Assembly (NCBI RefSeq): GCF_016906535.1
Contig: NC_057383.1
Span: forward strand, 1,612,001-1,676,000
DNA length: 64,000 bases
Reading direction: 5' to 3'
Source: Rhizoctonia solani
Taxonomy: Eukaryota; Basidiomycota; Agaricomycetes; Cantharellales; Ceratobasidiaceae
Shown in pieces: positions 1 through 11,840 of the stretch; position 1 is the first letter of the stretch; each line of letters begins with the position of its first letter. The notes below the pieces were generated by a model. That model ran no database searches. It was given only the letters and a program-made list of their open reading frames with translations, and was not told where the DNA came from. The translations under genes were made by a program, and so were the position numbers.

Positions 1-3000
1 GCTACGATACCTAATTAGTGTATCGCTTCACAGTGCCCACCCTTTCTGCTCTTCCTAAACTTAGGGCCAGTGATGTTCATCGACTCTAAGTTCAATCTAT
101 TTGGCATTGAGCCAGCCTTGCATTCAAGAAAAATAGAGTGTTTGACTCATTTCAGTTCATATGCAGCCGTCCTGGCCTTTTGTACTCACCAATTTCATGC
201 TGTGCTGAATGTACTCATGATCAGCTACGTAAACTTTGATTCCCAAGTACAATCGTATCAAAGTTCTGCTCATCATGACTCTAGCATAATATGGGAGCTT
301 TAGCTTGTATTCGGCAATCTTGAATACAATCTCAAAACGTTCCAAACCCAATCAACCCTTAGTAAATTCGACAAAGTATAGCCATACACCTTCCACATCT
401 TGGGAAGGAAACATTTATGCTTCTAGATGTTCAGTCTTACGGATGCTTAATATCATCTCAGCTTATAATTATAGTAGTATCGGGAAGACAGAACTACCGG
501 ACGTGACCAGCCATTTGAGAATAGCACAATAAAAGTCTAGATCTGGCGGCTGGAAGATTTCGGAGTGCATATCACTGTCTTTGGAAAAGCACAATCTCAC
601 TTGCCCGCACGAATCCCTATTATTACATACTTGTTGGGGAGAAATGTATACTAAAAACCGCACGCTTTGGGTTAAGGGAGACCCAATATTGTTCTCAAGT
701 CAGGGGAATAGATATGTAAGGAACGCTGCAGCTAAAGTGACAAAATGAAAGGCAGTTTGAATTCACATTGGGACGAAATCAACCATTCTCTTGTCAATTG
801 ATAGGATAAGTTTCGACCACTGCATATTCAAATGCCTGCACGTCATGGATGTGCCAACTCGGATTGCTACAGAGGTATACGTAATGGGACGTTGAAGGGA
901 GTTACAAGCCGATAAATCGCAATGAGTGGCAAACTATGAAAATCAAGATACAGTATCCATATAATAGGCACTAGAGACTCGACAATATACCTTACTTTCC
1001 GGGACCACCCCACTAAGATTGGACTCGAATGCACACGATTTTCAAGAGATGCCAACCGGTAATATCACATGCACTCTGCGAGGCCGGAAGGCGATATCGT
1101 TAGCTGTTACACGATACCAGGTTTTTTGTGGCAATCATGATGTAAATATATCACAAAACTGTGACCTGAAAAGAATAGCATATAATTGGTATATAATATC
1201 TTTCACCCAAGCATTAGATATAGTAAACTTTCGTCCTATGCTTGTTGATGTGCTCCGATCAAAGTGGTTAAAACCAATATTTCAACCGTCCGATTGGCTC
1301 GACGGTGATAAACCCCTCCAAAAGGAACATGGAACAAGTGAATACGGTGCAGCAGTCGACTGTAATATAATCATATTTCAAAATCGACAAACGACTTGAA
1401 TGGGAAAAACTAGACCGCACCGAAACATTACCCCAGTAACTAAATAAGGACACCAGCCAGCCACATCGCTTGCTCAGCCACATACTGATTACCTCGAATT
1501 GAGTTGGTAAATTTCGATGCATACAGCCAGCACAAAGATACTGTGAGCTGTCCAGAGGAGCGTGACACATTTATTTGATAGCAAGCACACATTTCCAAGT
1601 ACTTTACCATGCTGTACGAACAAGGCTTGTCAACGTGAATAGCCTTACTATCACTAATTAGCATGTGGGCTAATATAACACTCCCGGGGCCCGAGTGTAC
1701 CGACTCGAGTCAAGTGAGATGGGGGAGTGATAGGGACCATGCCCCGATGGAGTTTGTATAGCTGCACAAGCGTACAAACATACTCTCATCTCTGCTTGCC
1801 TAGTTTCAGGTCGTAGCAAATCTTTGAACACGTATGTTTAGTAAACTGTGCATGAGATGTTGGTGGGTTTTGGAGAGTTGCCCAGTCAGTAGCACTTGTA
1901 TTTCTGCATGCAGACATTCAAAGCGCAGACAAATTGACCGCGATGCGACTGGCGCCACCGACCTAACGGCACAGCTTAAGGCTCTGTCAATGGTGTTGAT
2001 ACAAGCTGACAAGTAGTCTACTTGACCTTGGGCCGGTACGGTGAGAAGGGGGGGAGACTATGATAGTGAGTGAGATAAACGACCGGGACCGGCGGGGGAA
2101 GAGGAGTGGGGGCCGGAGAGGCGGAACGCCGAACCAGGGAGCCACCGGGGCCGCGCCCACCGAGCGAGCTGGGTGGGTGGCCGAACCAGGTCGTCTGCGG
2201 GTAGAGGTGCGGGTGGGCGGGACTCACAGAAAAAACGGGGAAAACGGGCGAGTGATGCTGCGAGCGACAGTGGGCTCGCACTGGATGTGGTACGGATGGG
2301 AGGGAAGCGGAGGTGCAAGCGCCGAACCATAATAGTACAAATAGCATATACACGCGCGGATATGGTAATAGCGTAATACCCGGTCCGAGCGACCCAGCAT
2401 AAGTTTTGCGGCCTCCACGGGCTCCGTCGTAAACTCCACTATGCATCTCAAACCTGTCTGGACAGCCTCACACCGCTAATCACGCAAGCCAAGAGCGCGT
2501 ACGAACGGCCATATATTTGCGAACTTCATATTAGCACCAGCTCATCGTATTTATTTTGAGAGAGAAAAAAAGACTGAAATAGAATCATATCTCAAGGTCA
2601 ACGCATGACTTGAATGAGAAAACTAACCTATGCGAGAGCAATCATGCCAAGCTAATACACCGAGCTTTTCGTGCCTCATTATCATCGACGGAAGTCTTTA
2701 ATATAGATTATCTAATAGCGTGTACTAAACAATATATGGGACTTGAGGGCCGGAGTGCATTGGGTCAAGTAGATGAAGGGAGAGAATGGGCTCTTGAGGA
2801 TCACAATATTCATCCAACGACAAGAACCACACATCTATACAGGCCCATACATGCACCTTTATTACTGCTTGCTTGACTTTACGTCGTGGCAAATTTCAGG
2901 AAGCGTGTATTGCGCATATATGGTGGTGGCGATTGGTTCATGGATGGCGCTCACACTGATGCGCCTTCAAACTACGGGCAGATACGATACGATCGATGCT

Positions 3001-3884
3001 GGTGAAATTGTTTGATGTTAGTGACTTGGTTGGGTAAGTGAATAATATTCCACTATCGACGAGCGCCAAACCCAGCCATTGAGCTGTATACGATTAAAAT
3101 AGATACACGCTGAATCGCTAATTTTTAACATATGACGATTTATTGGTGCATTATTCATAATAGTTCGTCCCTCATATGCACGGCAGAATATCGCGATCGA
3201 TGAAGGCTTTCACTTTCCTCCATGCTTGTAGATTTTTCCACAGGTGAGTTTGATGGAAGCCCGTAATTAATAGATGGGGATCTTCCCGCAGCCACACACT
3301 CGGCAATGTCCACGCACGTTCCTAAAACGAGTCTTCTAATTTAAATATCTCATACAGATTTGCGTTCAAGGGCATGAATCAAATTCAATAGTAGTCGCTT
3401 TCGTCACTTTAGCTTTACTTTTCACGCGAGCCCAAGTTCTACGACATTCAATAGCCCGATAGCCCAATACATTTACTCGATTGGATTCTTCGATGGGCGC
3501 ATTAGAAATAAGAACACACTTGACCAGGACCCCGAAAGCAGCTGTAATCTCACGCATGTACGGTCTTCTGATATGATATAGACATGATGGCCCCGAATCT
3601 GAGTGAGTTGCGCGTGGTTGGGGCCCCACAATGGGTTCTCGTGTGGCTGGGTGGAGTTGAGGCGGGTGGGTGGCAAGGTTCGAGTTACGGCGCTTGGATC
3701 GTTACCATTACACTGACGTCAAATTCCACCAAAGTGGATTTTCGTCTGGCAATCATCTTCAGGCCGCATATGATCTGCAGTCAGCTAAATGCAGCACACT
3801 TGGACTGAATAAATATTAATAGTTCTTACTGAAACCCTGGGATAAAAAAAACTACAACATCCAGTTTACTGAAACACTTTCGCT
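1..3884. other. No recognisable gene; contains a GC-rich patch
   Basis: Only short ORFs with no recognisable domain occur on either strand, and no splice-linked series of coding exons could be built. Most of the stretch is AT-rich. The exception is roughly 2050-2330, which is strikingly rich in G and C (runs such as ggggg, ccgg and gggtggg on the + strand) and is open in several frames on both strands. That is typical of biased composition and does not show coding. It may be intergenic DNA, or a decayed element with a GC island. Confidence 0.5.
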
Positions 3885-5574
3885 ATGCTTGCTATCAGAC
3901 CGCGTTTTACCCTGTCTCGACTGGGAATCTGCACTCGACACACATTGTTCGTCTTCGTCTAGCGCATACTCCGACGACTATAAATGGAATTAGAAGACAC
4001 CACTCCCGCTTTAGCAAACTGGCCAAGCGAAAACGCAAGGCCGAGTGGAAACGGAGGCAATCGGTACGTATGCCCTCTATCATCACTTGACTACCTAACC
4101 CGTTCAACAGGGGAACTTTCTAGACCATGTCATAATCCAAGCGCGAGGAGGTACCCCTAACCCGGTACGTATGCCCTCTATCATCACTTGACTACCTAAC
4201 CCGTTCAACAGGGGAACTTTCTAGACCATGTCATAATCCAAGCGCGAGGAGGTACCCCTAACCTGTTCATAGCGCAAACTAACTTATGAACCTTGATGTT
4301 GTAGGTAAAGGCGGAGATGGCTGCGTAGCCTTTCATCGCGAAAAGTTCAAACCGTTTGGTCCTCCGTCGGTGGAATGGCGCGCGAGGCGGAGACGTGTAC
4401 ATTCTTCCCACACCAAACCTTACTTCCCTTGCGAGCGTGACGAGGAGGGCACGAGCGGGCGCGGGATCCCACGGGCAAGGAGAGTGGAAACACGGGCGCA
4501 GGGGGGAAGATTTAATCATTCGTGTTCCGCTCGGCACGGTCGTTCGCGAACTCACGGACAGCCGAAAGCCAAAGATCCATGGGAGTCAGAAGAAGAGAGT
4601 CTACAGGGTTTGGATGAGGAAGAAGCAGAACTCAAACGACTTGATAGGCGATGGGTCCCACTACCTATGCACGAAGAGTCCAATATCGACAGAGAGGACT
4701 TTAAAGCTGCCCAAAAGGCCATTGAGAGAGAAGAACGTGCGCAAAGACGTGAATATCTTGCGAATGTCCGAGAACCTATGCACCTCGACCTTACCCATCC
4801 AATGGCATCTTCCTTGGCCGCATCGCAGCCGTGCTACGACCGCCACATCGATCCTGAAAAGGGCTATCTGGTCGCATCGGGCGGTGCAGGGGTACGGCAA
4901 CCCATACTTTCTCTCCTCGACCAACCGGTCTCCAAAGTATGCTACGCGTGGAAACGAAGGCGAACGAGTGGCGCTAGAACTCGTGGATCGCGAAGTACCG
5001 AGCCAGTACTGGATACATCTGAGTCCTCTCACCACCTCTCGTCGTCCTCGTCGACACACAAGATCAAATCGCTCAACGGTCTACATACGGAACAGACCCG
5101 ATTCACAATCGCAGACAACCCGGGCCTCATCGAGCGCGCATCCGAAAACGTCGGCCTCGGCCACTCGTTTTTGAAATCCATCGAGCGATCGCTTGTCCTC
5201 GTATATGTGCTTGACTTTTCAGCCCCGGAGCCATGGACCGATTTACGAGTCCTGCACGACGAGCTCGAGATGTACCAACCTGGGCTACCGAGCCGCGCAC
5301 GGCTCGTGATCGCGAACAAGGCTGATCTTTTACCAAGCGCGACAGATGCCGAGGTTCATGCCGCTTGGAACAAGTTGCGAAGACTTCAGGACGAGGTGGA
5401 TGCGCTCGCGTGGGACGATGGTGGGCAAACGGGCCCGATCGAGGTCTTGGCGATTTCGGGCAAGTTTAAGCAGAATTTGTCTAGGGTTGTGCAAAGATGG
5501 TGGATCATGTTCGGCTTGCTCGTGTACGTTTGGAGAATGAACAAAAGCGAGAAATGGACGAGATTGATTGGTAG
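3885..5574 (+). CDS. MTG2: Mitochondrial Obg-family GTPase (MTG2 type), reading frame broken
   Basis: Obg GTPases of the Mtg2 class act in mitochondrial large-subunit ribosome assembly. The chosen ATG gives a basic, arginine-spaced N-terminus (MLAIRPRFTLSRLGICTR) like a mitochondrial presequence. A following exon encodes GNFLDHVIIQARGG, then the glycine-rich Obg fold GKGGDGCVAFHREKFKPFGP and GEDLIIRVPLGTVVREL. The G domain shows G3 (IADNPGLIERASENVGLGH), G4 (NKADL) and a G5-like SGK. The C-terminus ends RVRLENEQKREMDEIDW. The frame must be changed several times to follow the homology: near 3950, near 4375, near 4570, near 4882 and near 5490. The P-loop (G1) segment that should follow GERVALEL at about 4980 is absent in all frames. 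Exon 2 is present twice (4062-4263). Family identity is secure; whether this copy is functional or mis-sequenced is open. Confidence 0.85.
4062..4263 (+). repeat. Perfect 101-bp tandem duplication carrying one MTG2 exon
   Basis: Units 4062-4162 and 4163-4263 read as identical. Each contains an intron 3' part ending ttcaacag, a 40-nt exon (GNFLDHVIIQARGG) and the following donor gtaccc. Because 40 is not a multiple of three, including both exon copies would shift the frame, so only one can be used. Confidence 0.9.
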
Positions 5575-5602
5575 CGTTTATGCATGTAATTGTATCTATT
5601 AT

Positions 5603-6948
5603 CTATGCTACGACCGTCTTGGACACGCTTGCTCCCTTCCACGAGAGAATGCGTTCCATGGGATACTGACAGCGTTGACGGCCAGCAGCCGGTGATTCAA
5701 TGGAATAAACTATGGCAAGGGGGGAATATTAAAATCCAGATATATGCTCATCACGGCGACCACTTACAGCCTATGAAATCCATCAGACTTAAAGTTCCGC
5801 GCATGACAAACCGACTCACCATATTTATCGTCTGGAACGGAATGAACAGCATCTTACATGCGCGCATCAGTCCCTTTGCCCGCCCGAAACACACTATTCT
5901 ACTTTACCCAATTGGCAATCAACGTGTCTTTGTAGGACTAACCCCACCAGACGGATTTAAATAATCATCAATATCCCGGGATCGAATTGACTAGATGCCG
6001 ACTTACGGAATTCAACTTTTGCTTGACCTGTTCTACGCTCTTGCCCTCCATCAACCCCGTACACGAAAAGAACAAGCCAACTGCGACAGGCGCAAACGCG
6101 AATTGATCCAGGCCCACCTGCCCCACCATCAATTAAGTCTGTCTGATACGCATGTTGCGGGACTCACTCGGGTGGCGACAAGCGCCGGTTTACTCTTTAT
6201 CGGCATCCGGTCCAATAACTGTCAACCCCCATTAGCACACCACGAATTAAATAAATAGAGTACCCGGGGTCTTTATCCTTTCCCCCTCTCCCTCTCTCTC
6301 GGTGGGTGATGGACGGGTTACCCTGAAGACCGCCACCGAGAGGGAGAGGAGACCCCCATGAGGTCCTTTTTTTTGTTATTTATATTCTAGCGACGAACCT
6401 TGTACCTGTATCAAAGCATAGTTTAATTCTACTAGACAGAGAGGAGAGAGACGAAAAAGGGTTGATCGGTTTAGGAGTGGATGAGTGTGCGAGTGGGGGC
6501 AAGGGGGGCCGTGGGCACGGGCAAATCCGAAATGATACCCTGCATACATGATCACTCGGACACGAATCTCATGCTTATTGGCCGGGGGAGCTTCCCCCCC
6601 AAAACTTCAATTGCCAGATAACGCTCACATAGTGCCGAAGAAGAGAGGAGGGGAAAAGGTGGGAAAAGGTACGGGCGTACCAATTAACCACAATCGGGGC
6701 GAAAATCGTGCCTCCATAAAGACTCAAACGGGCGGTCCGAACCCAGTCGTGTTCCTTGATTCCGCGTTTGTCGACGGCTTGTTGCGCGACGATGTCTCCT
6801 GTACCGAATAGGAATGCGGTTGTGAGCTGATGGAGGAATGTGGGCGTGACGTGGGTTAGCTTGGCGGGTAGCCATCGTCGGTTTGGGACTGACTGACACA
6901 GGGCCCGAGGAGGGGACGGCGGTTCATGAGACGCGTGTATGCTTGCAT
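5603..6948 (-). CDS. Mpv17/PMP22 (SYM1-like) organelle membrane protein
   Basis: Mpv17/PMP22 proteins are four-helix membrane proteins of the mitochondrial inner membrane or the peroxisome. Seven exons on the minus strand are linked by GT-AG introns. They are 6898-6948 (MQAYTRLMNRRPLLGPC), 6681-6826 (LFGTGDIVAQQ, then RTARLSLYGGTIFAPIV), 6168-6218 (LLDRMPIKSKPALVATR), 6007-6117 (VGLDQFAFAPVAVGLFF, then EGKSVEQVKQKL), 5937 downwards (SYKDTLIANW), 5820-5852 (MLFIPFQTINM) and 5603-5709 (FIPLNHRLLAVNAVSIPWNA, then SWKG). This order matches the whole family from the RP motif to the VN..WN..LSW end. Intron 2 (about 6219-6680) is unusually long and holds a hairpin. The join into exon 3 is not in phase, and one base seems lost near the LSW motif. 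The gene is convergent with MTG2, with 28 bp between stops. Confidence 0.82.
6281..6366. repeat. Imperfect inverted repeat (hairpin) inside an intron
   Basis: The left arm, around 6283-6305 (ccctctccctctctctcggt), is nearly complementary to the right arm, around 6333-6351 (ccaccgagagggagaggaga), with a 4-nt extra ctct in the left arm. A T-run begins at about 6366. It sits within the long second intron of the Mpv17-like gene. No terminal target-site duplication was recognised. Confidence 0.6.
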
Positions 6949-7835
6949 GATGGTTGCGGTGGTGTTGGATTCAAGAGGTGGAGTGGATATAGGGTGTTCA
7001 TTGGCATCGATAAGCCGTCGGGAATGCCGAATAGGACGTCAGCGTTGTGTGAATTGGGCACGTGATGTATTTCCATTAAACTACATTATGTATAATAAAC
7101 ATGGGATTTATTGTTCGTAACGCGTAAACCAGATCCGGGAGTAATTCGAGGTGGGTGTGACGGCGGCATGACGATGGAACGGGTACCTCGACTAGACTTG
7201 ATAGAGTCTAGAGTTGGGATGACGACGACAGATTCGGGCATAATTCAGGCCGGCCGCGGGTTGTTTTCCGAGGCATGACGCAGTGTGATATAGGCTAAAT
7301 AACAGCGGGTTTAGATTATCGGTGGATCTGGAAACAAAACAGTCATGGAGAGGCATTTTGCAGCTTGGTAGAGGGCCATGGCATCATATAGACTAGCGAT
7401 CCCCCTGAAAAGTGACAGTGCCGAGGCCGGGGAGGTACGTAAATTGGCGCAGGTGGGTGGGAGGGACCAGATCGATAGACTAGTACGGATTGAGGGATTA
7501 AGATTTATGGAGAAGACCGAGGATAATGCGTGTTTGGCTAATTGGGATGGCGAGAAGTTGGGTGGATGAGACGGGAGATATGAGGGGTAGGTGTATGCAG
7601 GCGTTCCACACGAGAAAAGCAGAGGCCGAAGAAAAATGAGTCATGGAAGGGAGGAGAGAGGGGGGACGGATGAGAATGGAAGCTTGGCGAGATCAGGGTG
7701 GATGGAAAGAGGCATGGGAGAACCAGGGGTGTGGCGGTGCATGATAGAATGTTGTGGGATTGGGTGGCTGGGGTCCTGGTTTGTGGATGGAGGTCAACTA
7801 GGTTGTGGATTGGTTGGTTTGAATTCCCCGCCGCG
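6949..7835. other. Intergenic, shared promoter region of divergent genes
   Basis: The stretch lies between the Mpv17-like gene (minus) and the transcription factor gene (plus), which diverge. It is G-rich on the + strand towards its right end (7560-7830). The ORFs there are overlapping compositional frames without a recognisable domain. Confidence 0.5.
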
Positions 7836-10800
7836 ATGGACAACAAGGAAGGGATCGTGCATGAAGGCCAGCGCGAGGACCAGCCAGACGTCAGGGCTGC
7901 TGCTGCGTAAGTGGAACGAATAGTGACTGGCCACTGCTCACATTGCTCCAGAGGCATCCGTTCACGCATTACGGTTGTGTGCCGAGGTGTGTCCGACCGA
8001 TATTGCTACACTTATCGTGCTGACTGTGCGTAGTGCAAGCGACTGAAGCTCAAATGCGACCGACGCTCTCCATGCTCTTCGTGTGTCAAGCGCGAAACCA
8101 CAGCAAGATGTGTCTACTCGGCCGCGGCCGCTGAGAAAATGTGCGTAAATCGCATATCCGATGCTTGTGCTCATCGTCTTGCAGCGACGTACAGAGCCTC
8201 CACAACAGAGTATCTGCCCTAGAAGACTCATGGAGGGCTTGGACAAACTCACAGCCGGGACAGACCCCTTCGATCCCTCCACCGGGATGTGCTTCCTCGT
8301 CATCGACTCACCCACCTCCACCGCCCCCTCCCACCGCACTCATTGCAGCAGCCAGTCCGAGCGATGATCTGGCATCGGCGCTTGTTGGTCTCGACGATGT
8401 CTCGTCCCTGTGGGCAACCCACCTCGGCGTCAATCTCGCATCTCTCTCCCTGCGGCCCTCGACACCGGAATACGAAGACGAGGACGATGAGGACGAGCCA
8501 GAGGGCGTGCTCAGAGCCAAACAAATACCCATGTCCTCTCGCATGGGTGTCACTCTATCCCACATTGCACTGCTTCCCCCTCGACATATTCGCTCTCATC
8601 TCTGGAACGCTGCTCAGCTCGTCATCGGCCCCCATGCTGGTCTATCCCGACGCACCCGCACCCGCTTCGAGCGCATGTGCACCGATATCCAAGGCGAAAA
8701 GTCCAAAAAATGGCCTTTGAGCTTGCTGGCTGTCGGTACTGCCGGTTTGGCCATTGGCGCCCAGGTCGTCTCCGAGTCTGCCATGTCCCTGCCTCATTCC
8801 CCTACCCCGAGCACATCCACCAGCTCAGCCTCACCTCTCCCCACTCTCCACCTTGTCACCGAGCACTCTACACACTCTCCAATCGGTCACTGTCTCCCAA
8901 TGCCACGATACCGATGCCGTTCTCGCCGCATTATTACACGCAGCTCACGGCACACTCGACGGCCGTGCACGAGTCAAACCTAGCGTATGGCCCGATGTAT
9001 GCCGAGCCGTCGGAGTCGCTCGTGGAATGGGTCTTGGCATGGGAATCCAAAAGGGTGTCGTCCAGGATGATGTTGAAGAGTGGAGAGTCCGCGTCTGGTG
9101 GGAGGTCTACTGTGCTGATTTGTGAGTTACCTGTCCGTTTGCCTCTTGCTGGGATGATTTCTGCAACAAGGGATTTATATGAGTCTGGCTCGCTTGTTCG
9201 AGTCGGAGATATAACTTGCTTTCTGACTTCTTCATGTGATATTGGAGTCCCTGCGCTAACCCGCCACCCAGATTCACCTCCGAATTTATTGGTTTGCCAC
9301 CCTCTATAGACGACAACACCTTTTCCGCCACCTTACCTTCTCAAACCGAGCCTTCGGACCCAGCCGCAGAGGGCGAAAAGCCAGACGGGCTCGCGTACTT
9401 TTTCCACAAGTGTCGGTGAGTCCAGCCTTGCGAAATCATATCCAGAGTACGAGAACTAATATACGCGTTCTTGTAACCCATGCGTGCCTGCCCGTTCCTT
9501 ATGCCTCCCATCCCGCGCGTCTCCACACATCTCCGCCGGTACTTGTGCTCTTACCCCATCTACCGGATATAACGCGATCGCCGGTTCCTGATCCTCGCGC
9601 TCGAATTCTTATTTAACTATGGGGGGACAAATCCTTGTTGTGGGATTATCTTGTGCTCGTTCCTCTTTGGTCGGTCATGCCTTGCCGATAGCCTCGCCCA
9701 AATGATCAAATCCCTCAAGCGACGAATGCTTGACGAACGTCCGTTGCAGCTGGATTCGGCTGGATCCATGGAACGCACAATTACGGATTTCATGAAGGAG
9801 CTTCCCCCAGAGTACCGTCTCGACATGTCCTTGTCCGCCCCGTCTCCGGGCCACGTATCGGAGGACGAAACCATCTTGCAGATCCAACGATGCGAGCTGT
9901 CTTCATGGGCCCATTCGCTGATCCTCAAGACGTACTATCCATTCCTCAAACGCGGAGAATCAAGCACAAATTTCGCAACACCCCACAATGCGGCGCTCGC
10001 ATGCTCAAACGCGGCCCATTCGCTGATCGTCGCGTCCACGACCGCACATCGGTTCTTACCCCGCACCCGCTCGTACAGTTTTGCCCAACAGTTGTTTGGC
10101 GGCGCGGTCGTGGCCGCCTCGGTCGCGATCACATCCCCCACGGGCATGCTCTCCCAAATCGCGCTCAAGGACGTCAAGGACGCTCTGTCCGTCCTGCGCG
10201 AGCTGGACATGTACGGACACGGCTTGGGCACAGAGGGGATAGCGAGCGAGGCCGTTCGGGTCGTCGAGATCTTGGTGTCCAAGGCCGAGGGAGCTATGGG
10301 TGTCGGTGGCGCCGCGGCGGGCGCGAAGCGGAAGCGGGAAGGAGAGGGGCTCGGGTTGGGGTTGGGGTTGGGGCTCGGTTTCGAGTTGCCGTTTGTGGGC
10401 GCGAGCGTTGTTACGGCCGACGATCAACCACTTGTGCAGCAAGACCATCATATTCATACGCACTCATCCTGAACCTTCTCTCCCTCTTCCAATTCCAATT
10501 CCACTTGCTCTTCCTCAGCCCACTAGTAATGCTGCTGCTCCGACTGTTGCAACTGCTCCAACTGCTGCTACAGCTCCCGCCCCTCCATCACTAACGATCC
10601 CGCCCACCCACTCGATCCCATCCAACAACAACAACCACAACCGCCAACACCCCAATCCGACCTACCGAAACGCACGCACGACACCAAACCGCCCAAGGTC
10701 TCGCCGTACCCCAAGATCGGCGTGCGGATACGGAACAAGCCGAGCAAGACCACCACGGTCGTCAAGAGTCGGGCTGGGAGCGAGCGGAGTGGGGCGTCGC

Positions 10801-11840
10801 CTGTGACGAGCGTTAGTGCTGGTTCGGTTGGGTCTGGGATGAGTCCGCCGGGAGGGATGCAGGGTGGTAATGGGATGCAGGGCGGAAATGGGATGCAGAG
10901 TGGGAACGGATGCAGAATGGTGCAGGGAATATGCAGAGTGGTGCTACGGGAATGCAACCCCCGTCCGGGAACGGGATGCCCTCCCAACACGCTGCAAGCC
11001 GGAAGTCTCCCCCTCCAATCAGCTCGCTCCAACCGCCAGCTCGCTCCAACCGCCCAGCTCGCTCCAACCGCCCAGCTCGCTCCAACCGCCCAGCTCGCTC
11101 CAACCGCCCGAACCCACTTCAACCCCATTTGCTCCCGGACCAACCGCAGCCGTACAACGAATACCAAACTTACACCGAACCGTATTATAACAATTATTAC
11201 GCCGGGTACGGAGTGGTGCTACGGGAATGCAACCCCCGTCCGGGAACGGGATGCCCCTCCCAACACGCTGCAAGCCGGAAGTCTCCCCCTCCAATCGCCA
11301 GCTCGCTCCAACCGCCGCCCGAACCCACTTCAACCCCCATTTGCCCGGACCAACCGCAGCCGTACAACGAATACCAAACTTACACCGACCGTATTATAAC
11401 AATTATTACGCCGGGTACGACTATAATATGCCCCCGAGGGGGACCAGGCACAGGCGCAGCAGGGTCAGGAGTGGTATAGACAGCAGCAGCAGCAGCAACA
11501 AGGCCAGTGGAATGCGGGGTTTGATGTACCGTGGGTCGCCCCAGTCTGGGAATCGATGAAGGAGATAGATGGGCTTGGGTTGGTCCCCCTGGGAGGGGGG
11601 AAACCCTCACTTCTCGGGAGGTTTATTCCTCTTAATGGTATATTTTTTCTTCCTCTCGAGGGAGTATCGTTTTTCTCCTCGAGAGTAATACTCCATCTCC
11701 TCAAGAGAGAAAGAAACATTCTCCCTCGGGGATACCCCCTCTACCTCATTCCCCACTACACAGAACCCCCAGTCCTCATGGCCTTTATGCACACCTTTTT
11801 TTTGTTTTGTTTGACGGACGTTATGACACATCTTTCTTAA
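7836..11840 (+). CDS. Zn(II)2Cys6 fungal transcription factor with low-complexity C-terminus
   Basis: The N-terminal zinc cluster is CAECKRLKLKCDRRSPCSSC followed by VKRETTARC, with spacing C-x2-C-x6-C-x5-C-x2-C-x8-C, preceded by basic RSRITVV. A linker (DVQSLHNRVSALEDSW) and an acidic/proline stretch follow. Then comes a fungal-specific transcription-factor middle domain: LWNAAQLVIGPHAGLSRRTR, RVRVWWEVYCADL, FTSEFIGLPPSIDDNTF, FFHKCRLAQMIKSLKRR. Introns are at 7922-7966 (approx.), 7986-8038 (approx.), 9122-9271 and 9416-9691. After about 10300 the protein is Gly/Leu, Ala/Pro/Thr, GMQGGN and poly-Gln rich. Frame changes are needed near 7980 (one base missing before GAG-TGC), 8760-8900, about 10465 and about 10595, and in the repeats. 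The stop is uncertain: the last plausible coding is PVWESMKEIDGLGLVP near 11590, but the frame stays open to 11840. The target genes are unknown. Confidence 0.75.
10936..11419 (+). repeat. Large imperfect tandem duplication in the transcription-factor tail
   Basis: Copy 1 (10936-11210, 275 bp) and copy 2 (11211-11419, 209 bp) share gagtggtgctacgggaatgc at the start and attattacgccgggtacg at the end. The length difference lies mainly in the number of 18-bp units they contain. The coding sense is Gln/Pro/Tyr-rich (QPQPYNEYQTYTEPYYNNYY). Confidence 0.85.
11021..11110 (+). repeat. 18-bp minisatellite (ctcgctccaaccgcccag)
   Basis: About five head-to-tail copies of an 18-bp unit occur within copy 1 of the larger duplication; copy 2 keeps about one. 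The unit is a multiple of three, so copy number can vary without shifting the frame (SLQPPS or ARSNRP depending on frame). Confidence 0.85.
11653..11694. other. Interleaved palindromic arms
   Basis: CTCTCGAGG (11653-11661) pairs with CCTCGAGAG (11677-11685), while GGAGTAT (11661-11667) pairs with ATACTCC (11688-11694). The order A-B-A'-B' is that of a pseudoknot if transcribed. Further ctcctc/gagagag motifs lie on both sides (11600-11740). It is located at or just after the end of the transcription factor gene. Confidence 0.5.

Noticed and set aside
5995..6258. Plus-strand ORF of 87 residues
   Set aside because: It is the antisense of Mpv17-like exons 3 and 4.
6684..6948. First read as a truncated Mpv17-like fragment
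   Set aside because: The remaining exons were found on the same strand down to 5603, so the gene is complete in order.
7538..7969. Long minus-strand ORF of 143 residues
   Set aside because: It is antisense to the promoter and first exons of the zinc-cluster gene and has only Pro/Ser/His-rich composition without a domain.
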